64,000 nt of DNA from Lycocorax pyrrhopterus obiensis (lineage: Eukaryota > Chordata > Aves > Passeriformes > Paradisaeidae): contig JACSVZ010000069.1 of assembly GCA_014706295.1 (NCBI GenBank), forward strand, positions 1 through 64,000, in the 5' to 3' direction. Position numbers and translations under genes: made by a program. The notes under the pieces are model-generated. The model saw only the letters and a program-made list of their open reading frames with translations. It did not search any database and had not been told where the DNA came from. Each line of letters starts with the position of its first letter. Position 1 is the stretch's first letter. Below, in pieces: positions 37,180 through 51,156 of this stretch.

Positions 37180-37525
37180 AAAAGATTCTATGTGTGCATG
37201 CGGAATGGTTTCTCTGGGAGGCAAACGCTGAGGAATCATGAGAGCCCCCAGCCCTCCCTTCCTCTTCTCTCCCTTCGGTTCGTGTATCTGAGCTGGAGTC
37301 ATATGGTATGGAATATGCCCTTGGCTGGGAGAGAGTTGAGAGTGGCCACAGAAGTGGCCGTGGCACTGTTTGCATGCTGTCCCTGCTGCTTCGCTCGCAG
37401 CCACTGCCGGGCCAGTACCTCTGAGCCAGCCACTCCTAAAGCCAAGGGCCCACTGGGACACTGCAGGGGCTGATGGAAGCCAGCCGCCATGGTGACACAG
37501 CGAGGCTGCACCGAATCCACGGTGC
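36606..37525 (-). repeat. C-type core m3 (920 bp)
   Basis: C shares with B the GTTCCAAGCAGAAAAAC and CATTTGACACACTTTTGC features. Unlike B it keeps CACCTGCAAATGG and GTGATTGAAAC as in A. The purine run is at about 37018-37184. This copy has TTCTCAACG where m9 has TTGTCAACG. Confidence 0.95.
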
Positions 37526-38986
37526 TTTGTGACGCGGTGGCTCCCAGGAGAGCCTTTATGATGCTGCGCACCTCCATGGAAGCCTGGCTCCACTGTGACA
37601 CCACAGAAGCTCAGGGAACCCAGGAGAGCCTTTGTGATGCTGTGCAAACACATGGAATCCTGGCTCCACTGTGACACCGGTAAATCTCAGGGAACCCCGG
37701 AGAGCCTTTGTGATGCTGTGGAAAACATTCACTGAATGCTGTGGAAAACATTCACGGTAACCTGGCTCCACTGTGACCCCACAGAAGCTCAGGGAACCAA
37801 GGAGAGCCTTTGTGATGCTGTGGAACTGCATGGAACCCTGGCTCCACTGTGACACCACAGGTGCTCAGGGAAACCAGGAGAGGCTTTGTGATGCTGTGGA
37901 ACTGCACGGAAGCCTGGCTCCACTGTGACACCAGTAAATCTCAGGGAACACAGGAGAGCCTTTGTGATGCTGTGGAACTGCACGGAAGCCTGGCTCCACT
38001 GTGACACCACAGAAGCTCAGGGAACCAAGGAGAGCCTTTGTGATGCTGTGCAAACACATGGAACCCTGGCTCCACTGTGACACCAGTAAATCTCAGGGAA
38101 CCCCGGAGAGCCTTTGTGATGCTGTGGAAAACATTAACTGAATGCTGTGGAAAACATTCACGGTAACCTGGCTCCACTGTGACCCCACAGAAGCGCAGGG
38201 AACCAAGGAGAGCCTTTGTGATGCTGTGCAACTGCATGGAACCCTGGCTCCACTGTGACACCACAGGTGCTCAGGGAACCCAGGAGAGCCTTTGTGATGC
38301 TGTGCAACTGCATGGAAGCCTGGCTCTCCTGTGACACCACAGAAGCTCAGGGAACCAAGGAGAGCCTTTGTGATGCTGTGCAACTGCACAGAAGCCTGGC
38401 TCCACTGTGACACCACAGGTGCTCAGGGAACCCAGGAGAGCCTTTTGGATGCTGTGGAATTGCACGGAAGCCTGGCTCCACTGTGACACTGCAGAACCTC
38501 AGGGAAACCAGGAGAGCCTTTGTGATGCTGTGCAACTGCATGGAATCCTGGCTCCACTGTGACCCCACAGAAGCTCAGGGAACCCAGGAGAGCCTTTGTG
38601 ATGCTGTGCAACCACATGGAAGCCTGGCTCTCCTGTGACACCACAGAAGCTCAGGGAACCCAGGAGATCCTTTGTGATGCTGAGGAACTGCACGGAAGCC
38701 TGGCTCCACTGTGACACCGCAGAAGCTCAGGGAACCCAGGAGATCCTTTGTGATGCTTTGCAACTGCATGGAATCCTGGCTCCACTGTGACACCGCAGAA
38801 GCTCAGGGAACCCAGGAGATCCTTTGTGATGCTTTGCAACTGCATGGAATCCTGGCTCCACTGTGACCCCACAGAAGCTCAGGGAACCCAGGAGAGCCTT
38901 GGTGATGCTGTGCAAGCAACCATGAGCGTGGCTGCACTGTGACACCATCGAAGCCCAGGGCCCTGTGGAGTATGGGTGCTGTAAAA
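37526..38986 (-). repeat. 76-bp array a3 (18 monomers, two of 102 bp)
   Basis: 1461 bp. The two 102-bp monomers are one of each form (CATTCACTG, then CATTAACTG). Several monomers near the high end carry GGAGATCC for GGAGAGCC and TGCTTTGCAACTG. Same length as a9. Confidence 0.95.
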
Positions 38987-39509
38987 GCCTTAGCAGAGAA
39001 TTTCTTCTGCTCTCTGCAGCATTTTGTGAGAGCTCTCTCTTTCCCATGCTAGTAATTAAAACAATGTTTCGGTTTTGTCAACGTCTTGCTCCTGCAAGTG
39101 GTTTTGCATGATTGGTGTGGTTCCAAGCAGAAAAACATTCCGAGCTGGCTGTCTTGGAACTTGAGCAAAGCCTTCAAGGGGTGGATGGCCGAAAAACCAA
39201 TTGCCTTCTGCCATTTGACACACTTTTGCGAAGTACCGTAGAAAAGCCTTTGGAGAGATGATTCAATTGCCTCCATTTCTCTCTGAGCCTGGACTCTTGT
39301 TTTGTTTCTCTAGTGATGCGTGGTGAGAACAAGGACACAGGAGAGCCTTTGTGATGCTGTGCAACTCCATGGAAGCCGAGCTCCACTGTGGCACCGCAGA
39401 ACAAGAAGGAAAGAAGGAAAGAAGGAAAGAAAGAAAGAAGGAGAGAAAAGAAAGAAAGAAAGAATGAAGGAGAGAAACGAAAGAAAGAAAGAATGAAGGA
39501 GAGAAACGA

Positions 39510-39561
<52 letters not shown>

Positions 39562-39907
39562 AAAAGATTCTATGTGTGCATGCGGAATGGTTTCTCTGGG
39601 AGGCAAACGCTGAGGAATCATGAGAGCCCCCAGCCCTCCCTTCCTCTTCTCTCCCTTCGGTTCGTGTATCTGAGCTGGAGTCATATGGTATGGAATATGC
39701 CCTTGGCTGGGAGAGAGTTGAGAGTGGCCACAGAAGTGGCCGTGGCACTGTTTGCATGCTGTCCCTGCTGCTTCGCTCGCAGCCACTGCCGGGCCAGTAC
39801 CTCTGAGCCAGCCACTCCTAAAGCCAAGGGCCCACTGGGACACTGCAGGGGCTGATGGAAGCCAGCCGCCATGGTGACACAGCGAGGCTGCACCGAATCC
39901 ACGGTGC
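38987..39907 (-). repeat. B-type core m4 (921 bp)
   Basis: A B core with the AATGAAGGAGAGAAACG block duplicated in its purine run (39400-39566), unlike m1, which has one copy. Confidence 0.95.
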
Positions 39908-40582
39908 TTTGTGACGCGGTGGCTCCCAGGAGAGCCTTTATGATGCTGCGCACCTCCATGGAAGCCTGGCTCCACTGTGACACCACAGAAGCTCAGGGAA
40001 CCCAGGAGAGCCTTTGTGATGCTGTGCAAACACATGGAATCCTGGCTCCACTGTGACACCGGTAAATCTCAGGGAACCCCGGAGAGCCTTTGTGATGCTG
40101 TGGAAAACATTCACTGAATGCTGTGGAAAACATTCACGGTAACCTGGCTCCACTGTGACCCCACAGAAGCTCAGGGAACCAAGGAGAGCCTTTGGGATGC
40201 TGTGCAACTGCATGGAACCCTGGCTCCACTGTGACACCACAGGTGCTCAGGGAAACCAGGAGAGGCTTTGTGATGCTGTGGAACTGCACGGAAGCCTGGC
40301 TCCACTGTGACACCAGTAAATCTCAGGGAACACAGGAGAGCCTTTGTGATGCTGTGGAACTGCACGGAAGCCTGGCTCCACTGTGACACCACAGAAGCTC
40401 AGGGAAGCCAGGAGAGCCTTTGTGATGCTGTGGAACTGCACAGAAGCCTGGCTCCACTGTGACACCAGTAAATCTCAGGGAATCCAGGAGAGTCTTGGTG
40501 ATGCTGTGCAAGCAACCATGAGCGTGGCTGCACTGTGACACCACCGAAGCCCAGGGCCCCGAGGAGTATGGGTGCTGTCAAA
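39908..40582 (-). repeat. 76-bp array a4 (8 monomers, one of 102 bp)
   Basis: 675 bp, with one 102-bp monomer near 40100. One monomer carries CTTTGGGATGCTG for CTTTGTGATGCTG (about 40192), a change also in a10. It closes the first cassette. Confidence 0.95.
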
Positions 40583-40969
40583 GCCTTAGCTGAGAATTTC
40601 TTCTGCTCTCTGCAGCATTTTGGGAGAGCTGTCTCTTTCCCATGCTAGTGATTGAAACAATGTTTCGGTCTTGTCAACGTCTTTCACCTGCAAACGGTTT
40701 TGCATGATTGGTGTGGTTGCAAGCAGAAAAAGCTTCCGAGCTGGCTGTCTTGGAACTTGAGCAAAGCCTTCAAGGGGTGGACGGCCGAGAAACCCATTGC
40801 CTTCTGCCGTTTCCCACCCTTTGGCCAAGTAGCGTAGAAAAGCCTTTGGAGAGATGGTGAAATTGCTTGCATTTCTCCCTGAGCCTGGAGTCTTGTGTGG
40901 TTTCTCTCGTGATGCCTGCTGGGAACAAGGACACAGGGGAGCCTTTGTGATGCTGTGCAGGTGCATGGA

Positions 40970-41004
<35 letters not shown>

Positions 41005-41017
41005 AAGACAGACAGAC

Positions 41018-41052
<35 letters not shown>

Positions 41053-41398
41053 AAAAGATTCTATGTGTGCATGCGGAATGGTTTCTCTGGGAGGCAAACG
41101 CTGAGGAATCATGAGAGCCCCCAGCCCTCCCTTCCTCTTCTCTCCCTTCGGTTCGTGTATCTGAGCTGGAGTCATATGGTATGGAATATGCCCTTGGCTG
41201 GGAGAGAGTTGAGAGTGGCCACAGAAGTGGCCGTGGCACTGTTTGCATGCTGTCCCTGCTGCTTCGCTCGCAGCCACTGCCGGGCCAGTACCTCTGAGCC
41301 AGCCACTCCTAAAGCCAAGGGCCCACTGGGACACTGCAGGGGCTGATGGAAGCCAGCCGCCATGGTGACACAGCGAGGCTGCACCGAATCCACGGTGC
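40583..41398 (-). repeat. A-type core m5 (816 bp)
   Basis: The microsatellite (40971-41057) has a distinctive order: GACA units, one GAAA, three GACA-type units, then GAAA. The same arrangement is found only in m11 (52219-52309). Confidence 0.95.
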
Positions 41399-42503
41399 TT
41401 TGTGACGCGGTGGCTCCCAGGAGAGCCTTTGTGATGCTGTGCAAACACATGGAACCCTGGCTCCACTGTGACACCACAGAAGCTCAGGGAAGCCAGGAGA
41501 GCCTTTGTGATGCTGTGGAACTGCACGGAAGCCTGGCTCCACTGTGACACCACAGAAGCTCAGGGAAGCCAGGAGAGCCTTTGTGATGCTGTGGAACTGC
41601 ACGGAAGCCTGGCTCCACTGTGACACCACAGAAGCTCAGGGAAGCCAGGAGAGCCTTTGTGATGCTGTGCACCTGCACAGAAGCCTGGCTCCACTGTGAC
41701 ACTACAGGTGCTCAGGGAACCCAGGAGAGCCTTTGTGATGCTGTGCACCTGCACAGAAGCCTGGCTCCACTGTGACACCACAGGTGCTCAGGGAAGCCAG
41801 GAGAGCCTTTGTGATGCTGTGCACCTGCACAGAAGCCTGGCTCCACTGTGACACCACAGGTGCTCAGGGAACCCAGGAGAGCCTTTGTGATGCTGTGGAA
41901 CTGCATGGATGCTTGGCTCCACTGTGGCACCACAGAAGCTCAGGGAAGCCAGGAGAGCCTTTGTGATGCTGTGCAACTGCACGGAAGCCTGGCTCTACTG
42001 TGACACCAGTAAATCTCAGGGAAGCCAGGAGAGCCTTTGTGATGCTGTGCAACTGCACAGAAGCCTGGCTCCACTGTGACACCAGTAAATCTCAGGGAAG
42101 CCAGGAGAGCCTTTGTGATGCTGTGCACCTGCACAGAAGCCTGGCTCCACTGTGACACCACAGAAGCTCAGGGAAGCCAGGAGAGCCTTTGTGATGCTGT
42201 GGAACTGCACAGAAGCCTGGCTCCACTGTGACACCAGTAAATCTCAGGGAACCCAGGAGAGCCTTTGTGATGCTGTGGAACTGCACAGAAGCCTGGCTCC
42301 ACTGTGACACCACAGAAGCTCAGGGAAGCCAGGAGAGCCTTTGTGATGCTGTGGAACTGCACAGAAGCCTGGCTCCACTGTGACACCAGTAAATCTCAGG
42401 GAATCCAGGAGAGTCTTGGTGATGCTGTGCAAGCAACCATGAGCGTGGCTGCACTGTGACACCACCGAAGCCCAGGGCCCCGAGGAGTATGGGTGCTGTC
42501 AAA
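41399..42503 (-). repeat. 76-bp array a5 (14 monomers), terminal monomer replaced
   Basis: 1105 bp. The core-adjacent monomer is an ordinary one (CTTTGTGATGCTGTGCAAACACATGG) rather than the T form (CTTTATGATGCTGCGCACC) that flanks all other clean cores. This suggests local conversion or deletion by homologous exchange. Confidence 0.9.
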
Positions 42504-42890
42504 GCCTTAGCTGAGAATTTCTTCTGCTCTCTGCAGCATTTTGGGAGAGCTGTCTCTTTCCCATGCTAGTGATTGAAACAATGTTTCGGTCTTGTCAACG
42601 TCTTTCACCTGCAAACGGTTTTGCATGATTGGTGTGGTTGCAAGCAGAAAAAGCTTCCGAGCTGGCTGTCTTGGAACTTGAGCAAAGCCTTCAAGGGGTG
42701 GACGGCCGAGAAACCCATTGCCTTCTGCCGTTTCCCACCCTTTGGCCAAGTAGCGTAGAAAAGCCTTTGGAGAGATGGTGAAATTGCTTGCATTTCTCCC
42801 TGAGCCTGGAGTCTTGTGTGGTTTCTCTCGTGATGCCTGCTGGGAACAAGGACACAGGGGAGCCTTTGTGATGCTGTGCAGGTGCATGGA

Positions 42891-42985
<95 letters not shown>

Positions 42986-43331
42986 AAAAGATTCTATGTG
43001 TGCATGCGGAATGGTTTCTCTGGGAGGCAAACGCTGAGGAATCATGAGAGCCCCCAGCCCTCCCTTCCTCTTCTCTCCCTTCGGTTCGTGTATCTGAGCT
43101 GGAGTCATATGGTATGGAATATGCCCTTGGCTGGGAGAGAGTTGAGAGTGGCCACAGAAGTGGCCGTGGCACTGTTTGCATGCTGTCCCTGCTGCTTCGC
43201 TCGCAGCCACTGCCGGGCCAGTACCTCTGAGCCAGCCACTCCTAAAGCCAAGGGCCCACTGGGACACTGCAGGGGCTGATGGAAGCCAGCCGCCATGGTG
43301 ACACAGCGAGGCTGCACCGAATCCACGGTGC
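42504..43331 (-). repeat. A-type core m6 (828 bp)
   Basis: A core with a 99-bp microsatellite at 42892-42990. The extra length over the 816-bp copies is all microsatellite. Confidence 0.95.
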
Positions 43332-44588
43332 TTTGTGACGCGGTGGCTCCCAGGAGAGCCTTTATGATGCTGCGCACCTCCATGGAAGCCTGGCTCCACT
43401 GTGACACTACAGGTGCTCAGGGAACCCAGGAGAGCCTTTGTGATGCTGTGCACCTGCACAGAAGCCTGGCTCCACTGTGACACCACAGGTGCTCAGGGAA
43501 CCCAGGAGAGCCTTTGTGATGCTGTGCACCTGCACAGAAGCCTGGCTCCACTGTGACACCACAGAAGCTCAGGGAAGCCAGGAGAGCCTTTGTGATGCTG
43601 TGGAACTGCACGGAAGCCTGGCTCCACTGTGACACCACAGGTGCTCAGGGAACCCAGGAGAGCCTTTGTGATGCTGTGCACCTGCACAGAAGCCTGGCTC
43701 CACTGTGACACCACAGGTGCTCAGGGAACCCAGGAGAGCCTTTGTGATGCTGTGGAACTGCATGGATGCTTGGCTCCACTGTGGCACCACAGAAGCTCAG
43801 GGAAGCCAGGAGAGCCTTTGTGATGCTGTGCAACTGCACGGAAGCCTGGCTCTACTGTGACACCAGTAAATCTCAGGGAAGCCAGGAGAGCCTTTGTGAT
43901 GCTGTGCAACTGCACAGAAGCCTGGCTCCACTGTGACACCAGTAAATCTCAGGGAAGCCAGGAGAGCCTTTGTGATGCTGTGCACCTGCACAGAAGCCTG
44001 GCTCCACTGTGACACCACAGAAGCTCAGGGAACCCAGGAGAGCCTTTGTGATGCTGTGGAACTGCACAGAAGCCTGGCTCCACTGTGACACCAGTAAATC
44101 TCAGGGAACCCAGGAGAGCCTTTGTGATGCTGTGGAACTGCACAGAAGCCTGGCTCCACTGTGACACCACAGAAGCTCAGGGAACCCAGGAGAGCCTTTG
44201 TGATGCTGTGGAACTGCACAGAAGCCTGGCTCCACTGTGACACCAGTAAATCTCAGGGAACCCAGGAGAGCCTTTGTGATGCTGTGGAACTGCACAGAAG
44301 CCTGGCTCCACTGTGACACCAGTAAATCTCAGGGAACCCAGGAGAGCCTTTGTGATGCTGTGGAACTGCACAGAAGCCTGGCTCCACTGTGACACCACAG
44401 AAGCTCAGGGAAGCCAGGAGAGCCTTTGTGATGCTGTGGAACTGCACAGAAGCCTGGCTCCACTGTGACACCAGTAAATCTCAGGGAATCCAGGAGAGTC
44501 TTGGTGATGCTGTGCAAGCAACCATGAGCGTGGCTGCACTGTGACACCACCGAAGCCCAGGGCCCCGAGGAGTATGGGTGCTGTCAAA
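43332..44588 (-). repeat. 76-bp array a6 (16 monomers)
   Basis: 1257 bp, order E-F-E-E-F-E-F-E-E-F-H-H-F-H-K-T. An extra E-E-F type expansion near the leader distinguishes it from all left-hand arrays. R2 in the noisy segment has a similar start. Confidence 0.9.
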
Positions 44589-44975
44589 GCCTTAGCTGAG
44601 AATTTCTTCTGCTCTCTGCAGCATTTTGGGAGAGCTGTCTCTTTCCCATGCTAGTGATTGAAACAATGTTTCGGTCTTGTCAACGTCTTTCACCTGCAAA
44701 CGGTTTTGCATGATTGGTGTGGTTGCAAGCAGAAAAAGCTTCCGAGCTGGCTGTCTTGGAACTTGAGCAAAGCCTTCAAGGGGTGGACGGCCGAGAAACC
44801 CATTGCCTTCTGCCGTTTCCCACCCTTTGGCCAAGTAGCGTAGAAAAGCCTTTGGAGAGATGGTGAAATTGCTTGCATTTCTCCCTGAGCCTGGAGTCTT
44901 GTGTGGTTTCTCTCGTGATGCCTGCTGGGAACAAGGACACAGGGGAGCCTTTGTGATGCTGTGCAGGTGCATGGA

Positions 44976-45054
<79 letters not shown>

Positions 45055-45400
45055 AAAAGATTCTATGTGTGCATGCGGAATGGTTTCTCTGGGAGGCAAA
45101 CGCTGAGGAATCATGAGAGCCCCCAGCCCTCCCTTCCTCTTCTCTCCCTTCGGTTCGTGTATCTGAGCTGGAGTCATATGGTATGGAATATGCCCTTGGC
45201 TGGGAGAGAGTTGAGAGTGGCCACAGAAGTGGCCGTGGCACTGTTTGCATGCTGTCCCTGCTGCTTCGCTCGCAGCCACTGCCGGGCCAGTACCTCTGAG
45301 CCAGCCACTCCTAAAGCCAAGGGCCCACTGGGACACTGCAGGGGCTGATGGAAGCCAGCCGCCATGGTGACACAGCGAGGCTGCACCGAATCCACGGTGC
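44589..45400 (-). repeat. A-type core m7 (812 bp)
   Basis: A core with microsatellite at 44977-45059 (83 bp), the modal length of the left-hand units. Confidence 0.95.
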
Positions 45401-46581
45401 TTTGTGACGCGGTGGCTCCCAGGAGAGCCTTTATGATGCTGCGCACCTCCATGGAAGCCTGGCTCCACTGTGACACCACAGAAGCTCAGGGAACCCAGGA
45501 GAGCCTTTGTGATGCTGTGCAAACACATGGAACCCTGGCTCCACTGTGACACCACAGAAGCTCAGGGAAGCCAGGAGAGCCTTTGTGATGCTGTGGAACT
45601 GCACGGAAGCCTGGCTCCACTGTGACACCACAGAAGCTCAGGGAAGCCAGGAGAGCCTTTGTGATGCTGTGGAACTGCACGGAAGCCTGGCTCCACTGTG
45701 ACACCACAGAAGCTCAGGGAAGCCAGGAGAGCCTTTGTGATGCTGTGCACCTGCACAGAAGCCTGGCTCCACTGTGACACTACAGGTGCTCAGGGAACCC
45801 AGGAGAGCCTTTGTGATGCTGTGCACCTGCACAGAAGCCTGGCTCCACTGTGACACCACAGGTGCTCAGGGAACCCAGGAGAGCCTTTGTGATGCTGTGC
45901 ACCTGCACAGAAGCCTGGCTCCACTGTGACACCACAGGTGCTCAGGGAACCCAGGAGAGCCTTTGTGATGCTGTGGAACTGCATGGATGCTTGGCTCCAC
46001 TGTGGCACCACAGAAGCTCAGGGAAGCCAGGAGAGCCTTTGTGATGCTGTGCAACTGCACGGAAGCCTGGCTCTACTGTGACACCAGTAAATCTCAGGGA
46101 AGCCAGGAGAGCCTTTGTGATGCTGTGCAACTGCACAGAAGCCTGGCTCCACTGTGACACCAGTAAATCTCAGGGAAGCCAGGAGAGCCTTTGTGATGCT
46201 GTGCACCTGCACAGAAGCCTGGCTCCACTGTGACACCACAGAAGCTCAGGGAACCCAGGAGAGCCTTTGTGATGCTGTGGAACTGCACAGAAGCCTGGCT
46301 CCACTGTGACACCAGTAAATCTCAGGGAACCCAGGAGAGCCTTTGTGATGCTGTGGAACTGCACAGAAGCCTGGCTCCACTGTGACACCACAGAAGCTCA
46401 GGGAAGCCAGGAGAGCCTTTGTGATGCTGTGGAACTGCACAGAAGCCTGGCTCCACTGTGACACCAGTAAATCTCAGGGAATCCAGGAGAGTCTTGGTGA
46501 TGCTGTGCAAGCAACCATGAGCGTGGCTGCACTGTGACACCACCGAAGCCCAGGGCCCCGAGGAGTATGGGTGCTGTCAAA
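45401..46581 (-). repeat. 76-bp array a7 (15 monomers)
   Basis: 1181 bp, order E-F-E-F-E-E-F-H-H-K-F-F-F-F-T. This is the only clean array with the same 15-monomer order as the noisy L1 and R1, apart from the context of the first H. Confidence 0.9.
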
Positions 46582-47421
<840 letters not shown>

Positions 47422-47842
47422 TTTGTGACGCGGTGGCTCCCAGGAGAGCCTTTATGATGCTGCGCACCTCCATGGAAGCCTGGCTCCACTGTGACACCAC
47501 AGAAGCTCAGGGAACCCAGGAGAGCCTTTGTGATGCTGTGCAAACACATGGAACCCTGGCTCCACTGTGACACCACAGAAGCTCAGGTAAGCCAGGAGAG
47601 CCTTTGTGATGCTGTGGAACTGCACGGAAGCCTGGCTCCACTGTGACACCACAGAAGCTCAGGGAAGCCAGGAGAGCCTTTGTGATGCTGTGGAACTGCA
47701 CGGAAGCCTGGCTCTACTGTGACACCACAGAAGCTCAGGGAACCCAGGAGAGTCTTGGTGATGCTGTGCAAGCAACCATGAGCGTGGCTGCACTGTGACA
47801 CCACCGAAGCCCAGGGCCCTGTGGAGTATGGGTGCTGTCAAA
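47422..47842 (-). repeat. 76-bp array a8 (5 monomers)
   Basis: 421 bp, same class as a2, including the CTCAGGTAAGCC variant at 47582-47593. Confidence 0.95.
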
Positions 47843-48336
47843 GCCTTAGCAGAGAATTTCTTCTGCTCTCTGCAGCATTTTGGGAGAGCTGTCTCTTTCC
47901 CATGCTAGTGATTGAAACAATGTTTCGGTCTTGTCAACGTCTTTCACCTGCAAATGGTTTTGCATGATTGGTGTGGTTCCAAGCAGAAAAACCTTCCGAG
48001 CTGGCTGTCTTGGAACTTGAGCAAAGCCTTCAAGGGGTGGATGGCCGAGAAACCAATTGCCTTCTGCCATTTGACACACTTTTGCAAAGTAACGTAGAAA
48101 AGCCTTTGGAGAGATGATGAAATTGCTTCCATTTCTCCCTGAGCCTGGAGTCTTGTGTGGTTTCTCTAGTGATGCGTGGTGAGAACAAGGACACAGGAGA
48201 GCCTTTGTGATGCTGTGCAACTCCATGGAAGCTGAGCTCCACTGTGGCACCGCAGAACAAGAAGGAAAGAAGGAAAGAAGGAAAGAAAGAAAGAAGGAGA
48301 GAAAAGAAAGAAAGAAAGAATGAAGGAGAGAAACGA

Positions 48337-48424
<88 letters not shown>

Positions 48425-48770
48425 AAAAGATTCTATGTGTGCATGCGGAATGGTTTCTCTGGGAGGCAAACGCTGAGGAATCATGAGAGCCCCCAGCCCT
48501 CCCTTCCTCTTCTCTCCCTTCGGTTCGTGTATCTGAGCTGGAGTCATATGGTATGGAATATGCCCTTGGCTGGGAGAGAGTTGAGAGTGGCCACAGAAGT
48601 GGCCGTGGCACTGTTTGCATGCTGTCCCTGCTGCTTCGCTCGCAGCCACTGCCGGGCCAGTACCTCTGAGCCAGCCACTCCTAAAGCCAAGGGCCCACTG
48701 GGACACTGCAGGGGCTGATGGAAGCCAGCCGCCATGGTGACACAGCGAGGCTGCACCGAATCCACGGTGC
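47843..48770 (-). repeat. C-type core m9 (928 bp)
   Basis: A C core with purine run at about 48255-48429, 8 bp longer than m3. It has TTGTCAACG where m3 and m16 have TTCTCAACG. Confidence 0.95.
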
Positions 48771-50231
48771 TTTGTGACGCGGTGGCTCCCAGGAGAGCCT
48801 TTATGATGCTGCGCACCTCCATGGAAGCCTGGCTCCACTGTGACACCACAGAAGCTCAGGGAACCCAGGAGAGCCTTTGTGATGCTGTGCAAACACATGG
48901 AATCCTGGCTCCACTGTGACACCGGTAAATCTCAGGGAACCCCGGAGAGCCTTTGTGATGCTGTGGAAAACATTCACTGAATGCTGTGGAAAACATTCAC
49001 GGTAACCTGGCTCCACTGTGACCCCACAGAAGCTCAGGGAACCAAGGAGAGCCTTTGTGATGCTGTGGAACTGCATGGAACCCTGGCTCCACTGTGACAC
49101 CACAGGTGCTCAGGGAAACCAGGAGAGGCTTTGTGATGCTGTGGAACTGCACGGAAGCCTGGCTCCACTGTGACACCAGTAAATCTCAGGGAACACAGGA
49201 GAGCCTTTGTGATGCTGTGGAACTGCACGGAAGCCTGGCTCCACTGTGACACCACAGAAGCTCAGGGAACCAAGGAGAGCCTTTGTGATGCTGTGCAAAC
49301 ACATGGAACCCTGGCTCCACTGTGACACCAGTAAATCTCAGGGAACCCCGGAGAGCCTTTGTGATGCTGTGGAAAACATTAACTGAATGCTGTGGAAAAC
49401 ATTCACGGTAACCTGGCTCCACTGTGACCCCACAGAAGCGCAGGGAACCAAGGAGAGCCTTTGTGATGCTGTGCAACTGCATGGAACCCTGGCTCCACTG
49501 TGACACCACAGGTGCTCAGGGAACCCAGGAGAGCCTTTGTGATGCTGTGCAACTGCATGGAAGCCTGGCTCTCCTGTGACACCACAGAAGCTCAGGGAAC
49601 CAAGGAGAGCCTTTGTGATGCTGTGCAACTGCACAGAAGCCTGGCTCCACTGTGACACCACAGGTGCTCAGGGAACCCAGGAGAGCCTTTTGGATGCTGT
49701 GGAATTGCACGGAAGCCTGGCTCCACTGTGACACTGCAGAACCTCAGGGAAACCAGGAGAGCCTTTGTGATGCTGTGCAACTGCATGGAATCCTGGCTCC
49801 ACTGTGACCCCACAGAAGCTCAGGGAACCCAGGAGAGCCTTTGTGATGCTGTGCAACCACATGGAAGCCTGGCTCTCCTGTGACACCACAGAAGCTCAGG
49901 GAACCCAGGAGATCCTTTGTGATGCTGAGGAACTGCACGGAAGCCTGGCTCCACTGTGACACCGCAGAAGCTCAGGGAACCCAGGAGATCCTTTGTGATG
50001 CTTTGCAACTGCATGGAATCCTGGCTCCACTGTGACACCGCAGAAGCTCAGGGAACCCAGGAGATCCTTTGTGATGCTTTGCAACTGCATGGAATCCTGG
50101 CTCCACTGTGACCCCACAGAAGCTCAGGGAACCCAGGAGAGCCTTGGTGATGCTGTGCAAGCAACCATGAGCGTGGCTGCACTGTGACACCATCGAAGCC
50201 CAGGGCCCTGTGGAGTATGGGTGCTGTAAAA
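48771..50231 (-). repeat. 76-bp array a9 (18 monomers, two of 102 bp)
   Basis: 1461 bp, matching a3 in length and in its two 102-bp forms (near 48955 and 49365). Confidence 0.95.
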
Positions 50232-50754
50232 GCCTTAGCAGAGAATTTCTTCTGCTCTCTGCAGCATTTTGTGAGAGCTCTCTCTTTCCCATGCTAGTAA
50301 TTAAAACAATGTTTCGGTTTTGTCAACGTCTTGCTCCTGCAAGTGGTTTTGCATGATTGGTGTGGTTCCAAGCAGAAAAACATTCCGAGCTGGCTGTCTT
50401 GGAACTTGAGCAAAGCCTTCAAGGGGTGGATGGCCGAAAAACCAATTGCCTTCTGCCATTTGACACACTTTTGCGAAGTACCGTAGAAAAGCCTTTGGAG
50501 AGATGATTCAATTGCCTCCATTTCTCTCTGAGCCTGGACTCTTGTTTTGTTTCTCTAGTGATGCGTGGTGAGAACAAGGACACAGGAGAGCCTTTGTGAT
50601 GCTGTGCAACTCCATGGAAGCCGAGCTCCACTGTGGCACCGCAGAACAAGAAGGAAAGAAGGAAAGAAGGAAAGAAAGAAAGAAGGAGAGAAAAGAAAGA
50701 AAGAAAGAATGAAGGAGAGAAACGAAAGAAAGAAAGAATGAAGGAGAGAAACGA

Positions 50755-50810
<56 letters not shown>

Positions 50811-51156
50811 AAAAGATTCTATGTGTGCATGCGGAATGGTTTCTCTGGGAGGCAAACGCTGAGGAATCATGAGAGCCCCCAGCCCTCCCTTCCTCTTCTC
50901 TCCCTTCGGTTCGTGTATCTGAGCTGGAGTCATATGGTATGGAATATGCCCTTGGCTGGGAGAGAGTTGAGAGTGGCCACAGAAGTGGCCGTGGCACTGT
51001 TTGCATGCTGTCCCTGCTGCTTCGCTCGCAGCCACTGCCGGGCCAGTACCTCTGAGCCAGCCACTCCTAAAGCCAAGGGCCCACTGGGACACTGCAGGGG
51101 CTGATGGAAGCCAGCCGCCATGGTGACACAGCGAGGCTGCACCGAATCCACGGTGC
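50232..51156 (-). repeat. B-type core m10 (925 bp)
   Basis: A B core with purine run at about 50644-50815, including the duplicated AATGAAGGAGAGAAACG block. It is 4 bp longer than m4. Confidence 0.95.
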
